A stretch of DNA of 9,326 nucleotides from a bacterium (GTDB taxonomy: Bacteria > Electryoneota > Electryoneia > Electryoneales > Electryoneaceae), in contig WJJA01000458.1 in NCBI GenBank assembly GCA_014729955.1, positions 1 to 9,326 of the forward strand, written 5' to 3'. Shown one piece after another: positions 1-6,411 of this stretch. Numbering within the stretch: position 1 is the stretch's first letter; every line of letters starts with the position of its first letter. The notes below the pieces were generated by a model that was not told the DNA's origin, did not search any database, and saw only the letters and a program-made list of their open reading frames with translations. Both the position numbers and the translations under genes were made by a program.

Positions 1-1122
1 GCGGAAGGTGAACGCCTGCTTCGTCTCCGGGAACCGATGCTCTACACGTACCAGGGGAGAAACCGTCTCGTCGGTTCGGTGGAACTGATCATGGACCTCG
101 ATGACATTGACCAGACTCTGAAGCAACTTCAGCTGGAATTTGCAAAACAGGCAGCCGTCGCCACCGGTGTCAGCGTCATTATTATGGTAATCCTTTTTCG
201 GCTCCTGCTCAGGCCGATGCGGAAACTGGTCGCGGCCATGAACCGGTTGAAAGAGGGTGATTTTGAGTTACAGGTGATCGCTTCGGACCCGTCTGAAGTC
301 GGCCTGTTGACAAGAACGTTCAACAACATGGCGTATGAACTGAGCCTGATGCAGCAACGCCTGGTTGAACAGGAACGGCTGAAACGTGATCTGGAGATTG
401 CGGAAACCATTCAGCAGGGTTTGTTGCCCGGTCGTGTCCCTGATATTCCCTCTACGGAACTGTCTGCTCATTACGCGTCCGCCTCCAATGTCGGCGGCGA
501 CTACTTTGACGTGTTTCAGGCGGATGACGACGTCTGGGCCCTCATTGTTGCGGATGTCTCCGGCAAGGGGATCAGCGGTGCCCTCGGCATGACCATAACA
601 CGCAGTATCCTCAGGTCTTTGATAAAAAGCGGCCTGTCACCGCAACAGGTGCTGAGCCAGTGCAATCATACTCTCTACCAGGACATCCCGGCAGGCATGT
701 TCGTCACTGTTGCGCTGGCCTATTATTATCCCTCCGACGGCCGTATGCTGTTCGCATCGGCCGGTCACAACCCGCCCCTGCTTTTACGTGGTACAGAGAT
801 GTATGAGGTCAAACGACCGGGTCTGCCTCTCGGGGCAGATGACGAAGGTTTGTTCGAAGACGTGATTCGTGAAGGCGACTTTATCCTTGAAAGCGGCGAT
901 CTTTTCCTGATGTATACCGACGGTGTCACCGAAGCGATGGATCGCGAGGGAAACATGTTCGGTGTGGAACGTGTAAGAGAAACCTTGTTACATTATTCGG
1001 ATTCGCCGGTTCCCAACCTGGCCACCCTCCTCTCCAGGAAGGTGAATGATTTTCGCCGGGGGGCTGAACCCAACGATGATGTTACCTTTATCGTGATGCG
1101 AAGAGAACAGGGACCGTCATAA
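1..1122 (+). CDS. Membrane HAMP / PP2C-SpoIIE serine/threonine phosphatase, 3' part (5' end outside window)
   Basis: The reading frame is open from base 1, so the ATG at 37 is probably internal and the gene starts upstream. Visible in order: the end of an extracytoplasmic sensor segment; a transmembrane helix (about bases 148-210, hydrophobic run with VSVIIMVILF); a HAMP domain beginning LLRPMRKLVAAMNRLKEGDF; a short coiled-coil linker rich in Gln/Glu; and a PP2C-type SpoIIE phosphatase domain from about base 425 to the end. Metal-binding motifs of the family are present: GGDYFD (bases 493-510), DVSGKG (553-570), AGHNPPLL, YTDGVTEA (from 913) and DDVTF (from 1075). Such proteins dephosphorylate serine/threonine on STAS-domain anti-sigma antagonists in partner-switching pathways (RsbU/SpoIIE family). 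The membrane anchor and HAMP suggest control by an external signal. No STAS antagonist or HPK-like anti-sigma kinase lies in the window, so the target is unknown. The domain call is firm; the pathway is inferred. Confidence 0.93.
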   Translation, partial: AEGERLLRLREPMLYTYQGRNRLVGSVELIMDLDDIDQTLKQLQLEFAKQAAVATGVSVIIMVILFRLLLRPMRKLVAAMNRLKEGDFELQVIASDPSEVGLLTRTFNNMAYELSLMQQRLVEQERLKRDLEIAETIQQGLLPGRVPDIPSTELSAHYASASNVGGDYFDVFQADDDVWALIVADVSGKGISGALGMTITRSILRSLIKSGLSPQQVLSQCNHTLYQDIPAGMFVTVALAYYYPSDGRMLFASAGHNPPLLLRGTEMYEVKRPGLPLGADDEGLFEDVIREGDFILESGDLFLMYTDGVTEAMDREGNMFGVERVRETLLHYSDSPVPNLATLLSRKVNDFRRGAEPNDDVTFIVMRREQGPS

Positions 1123-1164
1123 TTACTTGCACGTTTTCGTCCTCCTGAACAGGTTCAATACAGG

Positions 1165-2055
1165 ATGAGCAGGGTCGGGACAACTATTGCCGCCGCGTTC
1201 GCGTTACTACTCACTTTCGGGGTGTGTAAGGGACAACTCCATACACGCAACTACCCGGTCAGTTTTCCTGTGGCTGTTAGCGCTGCGCACAAGTGGGAAT
1301 ATGATAAAGCGAAAACCATCTTCGAGAAGCTGGCCGATGAACCCGGTCCGCATCGGTATCGTTCTGAGCAATGGCTGAAGCGGATTCGGCGCATCTGTGC
1401 GTACAATGATACCATTACGGTTCAACTGGGCGACACATGGGAGCTTCTGGCGCTTCGTCATTTCAACGATGTTTCCCTGGCCGCCAAGCTGGCGGCATAC
1501 AATAACAATTCCATCATCTTCTTCCCTACCGAAGGAGAAACGATCCTCATCCCGGTTGTGCATCGCGAAGCAGCTCTAGCCTGGCAGGCTTATGAGGATC
1601 CGAAGACCGCCCCCCTGGCGGACCTGGCGTCCGGGATCAGTCACATGAGGCGTGCACTGGATATCGATCCGGAATACCCGGACCTGCAATACCGCCTCAG
1701 AATTGCTGACCGGATCTATGCTGAAAGGACCACTCAACTCGTTGTCGACTCACTCACGGTTACCGTTGACAGCCTGGTCAACGCACAGGAATACACGGAA
1801 GCCATCCAAAATCTACAGCAATTGCAGCAAATGAGGCCGACGCCGGAGCGGAGCAAACAGATCCGCGAATTGCAGCAGGCGCGACGGCAGATGGCTCCCC
1901 GCTGGTTTGATGAAGGCAACCGCCGTTTTCGTGAAGGGGACCTCGAAGGCGCACTGAAGGCCTGGAAGAAGGTCTATGAAGCCGACCCGTCCTACCGTGA
2001 TGTTGCCTCACGCATTGAAAAAGCCGAAACCATGCGAGAAACCCTCGAACAGTAG
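1165..2055 (+). CDS. Exported LysM-like / TPR-repeat protein
   Basis: A 296-residue protein with an N-terminal signal sequence (hydrophobic residues about 6-20, AAAFALLLTFGV). Cys21 follows FGV, which is a poor lipobox, so type I cleavage near residue 23 is as likely as lipidation. Residues about 37-75 look TPR-like (AHKWEYDKAKTIFEKLAD). Residues 83-131 resemble LysM (TITVQLGDTWELLALRHF, then AAYNNN and ETILIPV), the fold that binds peptidoglycan glycan strands. TPR-like helices resume at about 152-185 (ALDIDPEYPDL), 200-225, and most clearly at 245-290 (EGNRRFREGDLEGALKAWKKVYEADP). A periplasmic scaffold touching the cell wall is the likely role; no enzyme motif is visible. The ATG at 1165 is the first usable start after the stop of the upstream gene 42 bases earlier; its Shine-Dalgarno is weak (ACAGG abutting the ATG). 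The short spacing suggests co-transcription with the phosphatase gene. The exact function is not recognised. Confidence 0.85.
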   Translation: MSRVGTTIAAAFALLLTFGVCKGQLHTRNYPVSFPVAVSAAHKWEYDKAKTIFEKLADEPGPHRYRSEQWLKRIRRICAYNDTITVQLGDTWELLALRHFNDVSLAAKLAAYNNNSIIFFPTEGETILIPVVHREAALAWQAYEDPKTAPLADLASGISHMRRALDIDPEYPDLQYRLRIADRIYAERTTQLVVDSLTVTVDSLVNAQEYTEAIQNLQQLQQMRPTPERSKQIRELQQARRQMAPRWFDEGNRRFREGDLEGALKAWKKVYEADPSYRDVASRIEKAETMRETLEQ

Positions 2056-2185
2056 AAACCTCCAGGCGGGGAACCACGCCGATCTTTTATCGTACCATCC
2101 GGGGCGGATCAGGCGAATCACTCTTGCAGCGGTACGCCCGCTCCAGTACATTGGTGTTTTGTTTTGCGGTGATAAAGAGTTCAGG

Positions 2186-2243
2186 GGACGGCTTCAGCAT
2201 TCGGTAAATCTGCACATCGCCGGTAATGCTGAATGCACCGTCC
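2186..2243 (+). other. Long imperfect stem-loop upstream of the PPIase operon
   Basis: GGACGG (2186-2191) pairs with CCGTCC (2238-2243). TTCAGCATT (2193-2201) pairs with AATGCTGAA (2225-2233), and CGG (2202-2204) can pair with CCG (2220-2222). Together this makes about 15-18 base pairs with a 1-versus-4-base asymmetric interruption. It lies 42 bases before the start of the first PPIase gene, in a gap of 230 bases. There is no T tract after it, so it does not look like an intrinsic terminator. It may be a structured 5' leader, an RNA processing site or a protein-binding palindrome; its function is unknown. The rest of the gap (2056-2185) shows nothing recognisable. Confidence 0.5.
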
Positions 2244-2275
2244 ACCCGCCCGAATACAGTCAGCTCAGCTGGGTT

Positions 2276-2280
2276 GGAGG
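2276..2280 (+). promoter_or_regulatory. Shine-Dalgarno that fixes the start of the first PPIase gene
   Basis: GGAGG with a 5-base spacer precedes the ATG at 2286. The in-frame ATG at 2226 lies inside the stem-loop, lacks such a site and would put about 20 extra residues before the lipoprotein signal. The 2286 start is therefore preferred. Confidence 0.75.
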
Positions 2281-2285
2281 ATCGG

Positions 2286-3980
2286 ATGTTGGTTCGCAGT
2301 GGAATAGTGCTGGTTCTGGTTTCACTTTTTACCGTGTTCACCGGATGCATGCGTGACCCGGACACCGTCGCCAAGGTCGGTGACTGGGAACTCAGTGTCG
2401 ATGAGTTCAGGAAGATCGTCGCAGGGCGTCTGGGCGGTGAAGAACGTGCAGCGGAGAGAGACTTCGAAGCTTACAAAGAGGTCCTCGACGAGCAGGTTGA
2501 GCGACGGATGAAGATTATCGACGGCTATAACAAGGGTGTGGACACCGATCCGTCGGTACAGGAAGCCTATCAGCGTGAACTTGGCAGCCAGGCCGTCAAC
2601 AAGCTGGCTCGTGCGATGTACGAAAAGATCATTACCGAAGAGATGGTCCGTGACTTCTACGATCATGCCGGTGAGGAAGTGCATGTCTCTCACATCCTGA
2701 TTCGTGCCGGCGACACGCGCACCGAAGAGCAGGCGAAAGAGTTGATCCAGCGGGTACGGCGGGAACTCGATCGCCCTGGTGTTCTGTTCAAGGAAGTTGC
2801 ACAGAAGTATTCCGAAGATACGACCGCCACTGACGGCGATTTGGGTTGGTTCGGCTGGGGTGTGATGGTGCCGGAGTTTCAGGAAGCAGCCTGGGCGCTT
2901 CAACCCGGGGAGATCTCCGATCCGATCCGCTCGAGTTACGGCTGGCATGTATTGCAATTGCACGGTCGTCGTGCAATCAAGGACCGTCCAACGTTTGAAG
3001 AAGACAAGGACCGCATCTTCCAGCAGCTCGGCCGCATACACGGCACAGCGATCCAGGATACTGCGATAACCTTCGTCGAGCAGGAGAAAGAGGAACGCGG
3101 CCTTGTCATGCATGATCACAATATTGAAATCCTCTACGACAAGCTCACCGGTCGCAATGCACCCAGCGATCCGTTTTCCTTGCTCAGTGAAGAACAGCAG
3201 AACATGCCGCTGGTCACCCTTGATGAGGGTGCTACCAACTTTACCCCGGAGGACATCCGCAAGAGCTTCTCAGATGCACGCCGTCAGGGATTCAACCTTC
3301 AATCCATCGACGACCTGAAGCAGCTCATAGACGGCGCGTTGGTCCGAGATGTGATCCTGCCGGACGCTGCGAAAGAAATGGGTTACTATGAGGATCCTGA
3401 AGTTCTGGAAGCGGCAGAACGTGTCAGAGACTCCCGAGTCTACCAGATCATCAGCCAGAAGATGGTTTACGATCGGGATGAAGCGACGCTGGAAGAAGCC
3501 AAGGCTCACTTCGATGCAAACCCGGACGAGTACAAACGCCCGGCACAGCACACACTGATCGAGATTCTGGTCAGCGATGAACGTCTGGCCGAACGTCTTG
3601 CACGTCGGATCCGAGGCGGTGAAAATATGCGTGAGCTCGCGGTCACCTATTCAGAACGTCGCAACGCCAAGGAGAAGGAAGGCGTGCTCGGACCGATCAC
3701 TGAGAACCAGTACCACCCCATCGGCCAACGAGCCGCGGAAGCTGAACTGGGTGAACTGGTCGGACCGGTCAAGTCCATGGGCAAGTATTCGATTTTCAAG
3801 GTGATTTCCCGGGAAGAACCCGCACCCAGACCGTTTGAACAGGTTAAGAACAAGGTCAGAGCAGACGTGCAGACGCACAAACGTAAACAGCTGGAAGAAA
3901 CCTGGGTGGACAGCCTGAGGAACAGCATCCCGCACTGGACCAATGACGGTCCCCTGCGGAACCTCTTCGAGGAGGTGTGA
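2286..3980 (+). CDS. Parvulin-type peptidyl-prolyl isomerase lipoprotein (SurA/PpiD-like)
   Basis: A 564-residue protein from the ATG at 2286. The N terminus MLVRSGIVLVLVSLFTVFTGC is a lipoprotein signal with lipobox FTGC (Cys21). A SurA-N-like helical segment follows (VAKVGDWELSVDEFRKIV). The first parvulin domain, about residues 133-227, is canonical: HIL at 136, GDLGWF at 184-189, PGEIS, and SYGWHVLQL with His221. After a long helical linker, a second parvulin-like segment at about 419-515 is degenerate: it has TLIEIL and KYSIFKVIS but lacks GDLGWF. Parvulins catalyse cis-trans isomerisation of prolyl bonds; lipid-anchored members with a SurA-like N terminus act as periplasmic chaperones for outer-membrane proteins. 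The gene leads a cluster with the next two genes, and its stop codon lies 8 bases before the preferred next start. Family assignment is firm; client proteins are inferred. Confidence 0.92.
   Translation: MLVRSGIVLVLVSLFTVFTGCMRDPDTVAKVGDWELSVDEFRKIVAGRLGGEERAAERDFEAYKEVLDEQVERRMKIIDGYNKGVDTDPSVQEAYQRELGSQAVNKLARAMYEKIITEEMVRDFYDHAGEEVHVSHILIRAGDTRTEEQAKELIQRVRRELDRPGVLFKEVAQKYSEDTTATDGDLGWFGWGVMVPEFQEAAWALQPGEISDPIRSSYGWHVLQLHGRRAIKDRPTFEEDKDRIFQQLGRIHGTAIQDTAITFVEQEKEERGLVMHDHNIEILYDKLTGRNAPSDPFSLLSEEQQNMPLVTLDEGATNFTPEDIRKSFSDARRQGFNLQSIDDLKQLIDGALVRDVILPDAAKEMGYYEDPEVLEAAERVRDSRVYQIISQKMVYDRDEATLEEAKAHFDANPDEYKRPAQHTLIEILVSDERLAERLARRIRGGENMRELAVTYSERRNAKEKEGVLGPITENQYHPIGQRAAEAELGELVGPVKSMGKYSIFKVISREEPAPRPFEQVKNKVRADVQTHKRKQLEETWVDSLRNSIPHWTNDGPLRNLFEEV
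3969..3975 (+). promoter_or_regulatory. Shine-Dalgarno for the middle PPIase-like gene, inside the preceding coding region
   Basis: GAGGAGG lies in the last codons of the upstream gene. It is 1 base from a GTG at 3977 (too close), 13 bases from the ATG at 3989 (acceptable), and far from the ATG at 4010, which has its own weaker site (ACGGA, 3998-4002). The arrangement implies translational coupling. Confidence 0.55.
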
Positions 3981-3988
3981 TCACGTTC

Positions 3989-4927
3989 ATGATCCCGGAC
4001 GGATCCCGTATGGCAAGCAGGACCAGGATGTTTGCAATGTGCTGTCTTGCGGTCCTCACCCTCACCGGCTGTGAAACCGGCCGGCGAAACCAGGGTGAGA
4101 TTGTCGCGACGGTCGGGGACGCCGAGCTTTACGAGGGGCAGTTGCGCGCGAACCTTGAAGAAATGGGGCTCGATCCGGATGACGACCGGCTGAAGGGCGA
4201 TTACATCGACCGCTGGGTCGACCGCCGGCTGCTCATCCAGGAGGCGCGGCGCCGCAAACTGCACCGTGCCCCGGAACTGGAAGCCTCGATTGAAAAAATC
4301 CGCGAGGAGATGCTGATCCAGTCCCTTTATGATGATGCATACGTATCGAGTGAGCCGACAGAGGAAGAATTGCTGGAATACTGGACGGAGCATACCGGTG
4401 AATTCACTCGTCCCACCGGCGAAGTAAAAGTCATCATGGTGTATGCTCCATCGCGACAGGTTGCGTGGCGCGTGCGGTTCGGCTTTGACAAGGCGACGCC
4501 CGGTGAAGAGTTGATTGAGCAGTATGGTGATCTCGCGTTCGACTCCACCGGCTGGATTCGTGGAAGCAATCTTCCGCGTCAGGTGGAAAACGAGCTGCGC
4601 AAGCTCCGTCCGGGCGATCCGACCCAGCCGTTCAAGTATAAGGACAACTGGATGGTTGTGAAACTGGTTGACCGCGCGTCTGCCGGCAGTACACGCCCGT
4701 TGGAGGAGGTGCGTGACGAGGTACGTGTGCGAATTCGAGCAAAGAAACGGATTCGTGCAAGAATCGCCCTGCTGTCGGACCTGAGACGAGAAGCTCGGCG
4801 AAACGGCCTTGTCACTATTCCCGGCAACCCTGCCGCGGACACGCTGCAGGCTGACACGCTGCAAGCCGATGAGGGACAACAGAGTGAAGAAAAGGAAGAC
4901 ACACTTGCGACCGATCAGGCTGAATAG
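3989..4927 (+). CDS. SurA-like lipoprotein with degenerate parvulin domain
   Basis: About 312 residues from the ATG at 3989. A start at 4010 would give the more typical lipoprotein signal MASRTRMFAMCCLAVLTLTGC (lipobox LTGC), and a GTG at 3977 is also in frame. After the lipid cysteine comes a SurA-N/PpiD-like segment: IVATVGDAELYEGQLRANLEEMGL, then YIDRWVDRRLLIQEARRR. From about residue 145 a parvulin-like fold is suggested by EVKVIMVY, DSTGWIRGSNLP, LRPGDPTQPF and DNWMVVKLVD. However, the usual HIL histidine, GDLGWF and terminal G(W/F)H are replaced by IMV, DSTGWI and DNWM. It is therefore probably a chaperone without isomerase activity. The C terminus is basic (VRVRIRAKKRIRARIALL) and then acidic and low in complexity, with a duplicated ADTLQ. 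It sits between two clear PPIase genes and overlaps the next by 44 bases. The family call rests on the N terminus and context. Confidence 0.8.
   Translation: MIPDGSRMASRTRMFAMCCLAVLTLTGCETGRRNQGEIVATVGDAELYEGQLRANLEEMGLDPDDDRLKGDYIDRWVDRRLLIQEARRRKLHRAPELEASIEKIREEMLIQSLYDDAYVSSEPTEEELLEYWTEHTGEFTRPTGEVKVIMVYAPSRQVAWRVRFGFDKATPGEELIEQYGDLAFDSTGWIRGSNLPRQVENELRKLRPGDPTQPFKYKDNWMVVKLVDRASAGSTRPLEEVRDEVRVRIRAKKRIRARIALLSDLRREARRNGLVTIPGNPAADTLQADTLQADEGQQSEEKEDTLATDQAE
4835..4864 (+). repeat. Two 15-bp tandem repeats encoding ADTLQ twice
   Basis: GCGGACACGCTGCAG is followed directly by GCTGACACGCTGCAA, which differs at three positions. It is in frame within the acidic tail of the middle PPIase-like protein and just upstream of the surA start. 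It is probably a small in-frame duplication in a disordered tail. Confidence 0.8.
4871..4875 (+). promoter_or_regulatory. Shine-Dalgarno that selects the GTG start of surA
   Basis: GAGGG stands 8 bases before the GTG at 4884. The nearby in-frame ATG at 4869 has no comparable site upstream. The GTG start gives a textbook signal peptide beginning MKKRKT. Confidence 0.6.
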
Positions 4928-6200
4928 CGCCCTGTTGGGAATTCTGCTGCTTCTCACGACGGCCGGGAGCGTAGTCGCACAAGAGGGCCAGATCGTGGAT
5001 GAGGTCGTTGCTGTGGTAGGCAATGAGATCATTCTCGAATCCGAGGTGATGCAGTACGTACAGGATGTGGTGATGCGCAACCCGGAACGCTTTCAGAGCG
5101 AACAGGATGTGATGGATTTGCGCAAAGATGTGCTGGACGAGTTGATCGACCAGAAAATCCTGCTCTCAGCAGCCGAGGATGACACGAACGTCGTCGTGGA
5201 AGAACGTGAGGTTGACCAGGTGCTCGATGACCGTATCAACCAGGTCATGGAAGCGGTCGGCGGCGAATCTCAGTTGGAAGATTACTACGGTAAACCGCTT
5301 CGCCAGATTCGTCGCGATTTTCGCGAACAGGTCCGAGACAATCTGATGATCGAACGCTACCGTAACATGCGATTGATGCATGTCCAGGCGACACGACCTG
5401 AAGTGGAACAGTTTTACGAAGAAAACCGGAACGAGCTGCCCAAACTGCCGGAACGTGTCCATCTCGCACATATCCTGTTCAACGTCGAACCGACCGAAGA
5501 CGCACAGCAGCGTGCTCGTGAACTTGCAGACAGTCTGTACAATGAACTGCTGATGGGCGCCAATTTCGAAGAGCTGGCGATGAAGCATTCCCAGGACCGT
5601 GCTTCGGGCGCCAAGGGCGGTCTGCTCGGCACCACGAAACGTGGCGATTTTGTGCCGGAATTCGAGGAAATCGCATATAACCTGGAAGAGGGAGAAATCT
5701 CATCGCCGGTTCGTACACGGTTCGGTTTGCACATTATCCGCCTGAACTGGCGCCGAGGTGAGAAGATCAACACAAGTCACATCCTGATCGACCTGAAACC
5801 CAGTGATGCGGATGAACGGCGCACGGCCGAGCAGGCCACCGAGGTATACCGTGAACTCCAGGCCGGTGCAGACTTCGCCGAGACGGCACGCCGTCTCTCC
5901 GATGACGAAGAGACCGCCCGCAATGGAGGCGATCTGGGATGGTTTGACATCAGCCAGATGCCGAAAGAGTTTCGCATCGTCGCACGTGACCTGGATGCCG
6001 GCGAAATTTCCGAACCCTTCAAAACTCGGTTCGGCGTGCACATTCTCAAGGTCATCGAGCGTCAAACCGAACGAACCATGTCGCTCGAACAGGACTGGGA
6101 ACGCATCAGTCGTCTTGCGGCAGATCAGAAACGCCAGGAAGCGTATAAGGACCTTGTTGATCGCATGAGCAAGGATGTGTATGTCCAACGTATGGAGTAG
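4884..6200 (+). CDS. surA: SurA, periplasmic chaperone / peptidyl-prolyl isomerase
   Basis: 438 residues from the GTG at 4884, close to the length of E. coli SurA (428). The signal peptide MKKRKT...LLGILLLLTTAGSVVAQ ends in a plausible VVA/Q cleavage region. The mature N terminus VDEVVAVVGNEIILESEVMQYVQD is the SurA-N hallmark. Parvulin domain 1 (about residues 194-287) has AHIL (His196) and FGLHIIRL (His283), but GGLLGT in place of GDLGWF. Parvulin domain 2 (about 296-392) is canonical: SHIL (His299), GDLGWF (349-354), FGVHILKV (His386). In E. coli SurA the second domain likewise carries the isomerase activity. A C-terminal helix (DWERISRLAADQKRQEAYKDLVDRM) completes the core chaperone module. 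SurA escorts unfolded outer-membrane proteins to the BAM complex. Its start lies inside the upstream gene, implying coupled translation. An in-frame ATG at 4869 is the main alternative start. Confidence 0.93.
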   Translation: MKKRKTHLRPIRLNSALLGILLLLTTAGSVVAQEGQIVDEVVAVVGNEIILESEVMQYVQDVVMRNPERFQSEQDVMDLRKDVLDELIDQKILLSAAEDDTNVVVEEREVDQVLDDRINQVMEAVGGESQLEDYYGKPLRQIRRDFREQVRDNLMIERYRNMRLMHVQATRPEVEQFYEENRNELPKLPERVHLAHILFNVEPTEDAQQRARELADSLYNELLMGANFEELAMKHSQDRASGAKGGLLGTTKRGDFVPEFEEIAYNLEEGEISSPVRTRFGLHIIRLNWRRGEKINTSHILIDLKPSDADERRTAEQATEVYRELQAGADFAETARRLSDDEETARNGGDLGWFDISQMPKEFRIVARDLDAGEISEPFKTRFGVHILKVIERQTERTMSLEQDWERISRLAADQKRQEAYKDLVDRMSKDVYVQRME

Positions 6201-6203
6201 CGT

Positions 6204-6233
6204 TCGGCAGCAATAAGGCCTGTTCACTGCCGG
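6204..6233 (+). other. Stem-loop between surA stop and its terminator
   Basis: CGGCAG (6205-6210) pairs with CTGCCG (6227-6232), with a possible extra G-U pair and a 16-base loop. No T tract follows. It may be a 3'-UTR structure that protects or processes the mRNA, or chance. Confidence 0.35.
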
Positions 6234-6261
6234 CACCGCTGGGAAACCATTTCAATATTCT

Positions 6262-6295
6262 GCCTTCCGGTCGATTCATCGGAAGGCTTTCTTCC
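6262..6295 (+). terminator. Intrinsic (Rho-independent) terminator of the PPIase cluster
   Basis: GCCTTCCG (6262-6269) pairs perfectly with CGGAAGGC (6280-6287). G6270-T6279 and T6271-A6278 can extend the stem, leaving a 6-base loop. The stem is followed by TTTCTTCCTT, a pyrimidine tail starting with three T. It lies 61 bases after the surA stop and 117 bases before the mltF start, so it separates two transcription units. The tail is interrupted by C, so termination may be partial. Confidence 0.75.
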
Positions 6296-6411
6296 TTCAT
6301 GCCTTCTATGCCCTCTGTTATTTTTCTGTCATCACCGCAGCGTGTCGCATTGTTCCCGTTCATCTTCTATCTTCCAAAGAACTGCATCTTTACAAGACAG
6401 GGTGAAACAAG

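Noticed and set aside
1146..1157. TGAAC-AG-GTTCA palindrome before the LysM/TPR gene
   Set aside because: Only 5 bp per arm, within a short intergenic gap; not distinguishable from chance.
2065..2090. Possible terminator after the LysM/TPR gene (GGCG, CGCC, then TTTTAT)
   Set aside because: The stem is only 4 bp with an 8-base loop, too weak to call.
2226..2285. An earlier ATG start for the first PPIase gene
   Set aside because: The ATG at 2286 has a proper Shine-Dalgarno and begins a textbook lipoprotein signal; the earlier start falls in the stem-loop and would bury the signal.
2087..2374. A 95-codon minus-strand ORF covering the gap before the PPIase operon
   Set aside because: Its start would lie inside the well-supported 5' end of the PPIase gene, it has no recognised domain, and a plus-strand frame is also open across the same gap, so openness here is not informative.
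3647..5080. A 477-codon minus-strand ORF
   Set aside because: It lies antisense to three strongly supported genes and crosses two of their junctions; its translation shows no coherent domain and it is explained by codon bias on the other strand.
6350..6375. TTG and TATCTTCC as a promoter for mltF
   Set aside because: Spacing between the elements (15 bases) and the match to either sigma-70 or Bacteroidota consensus are poor.
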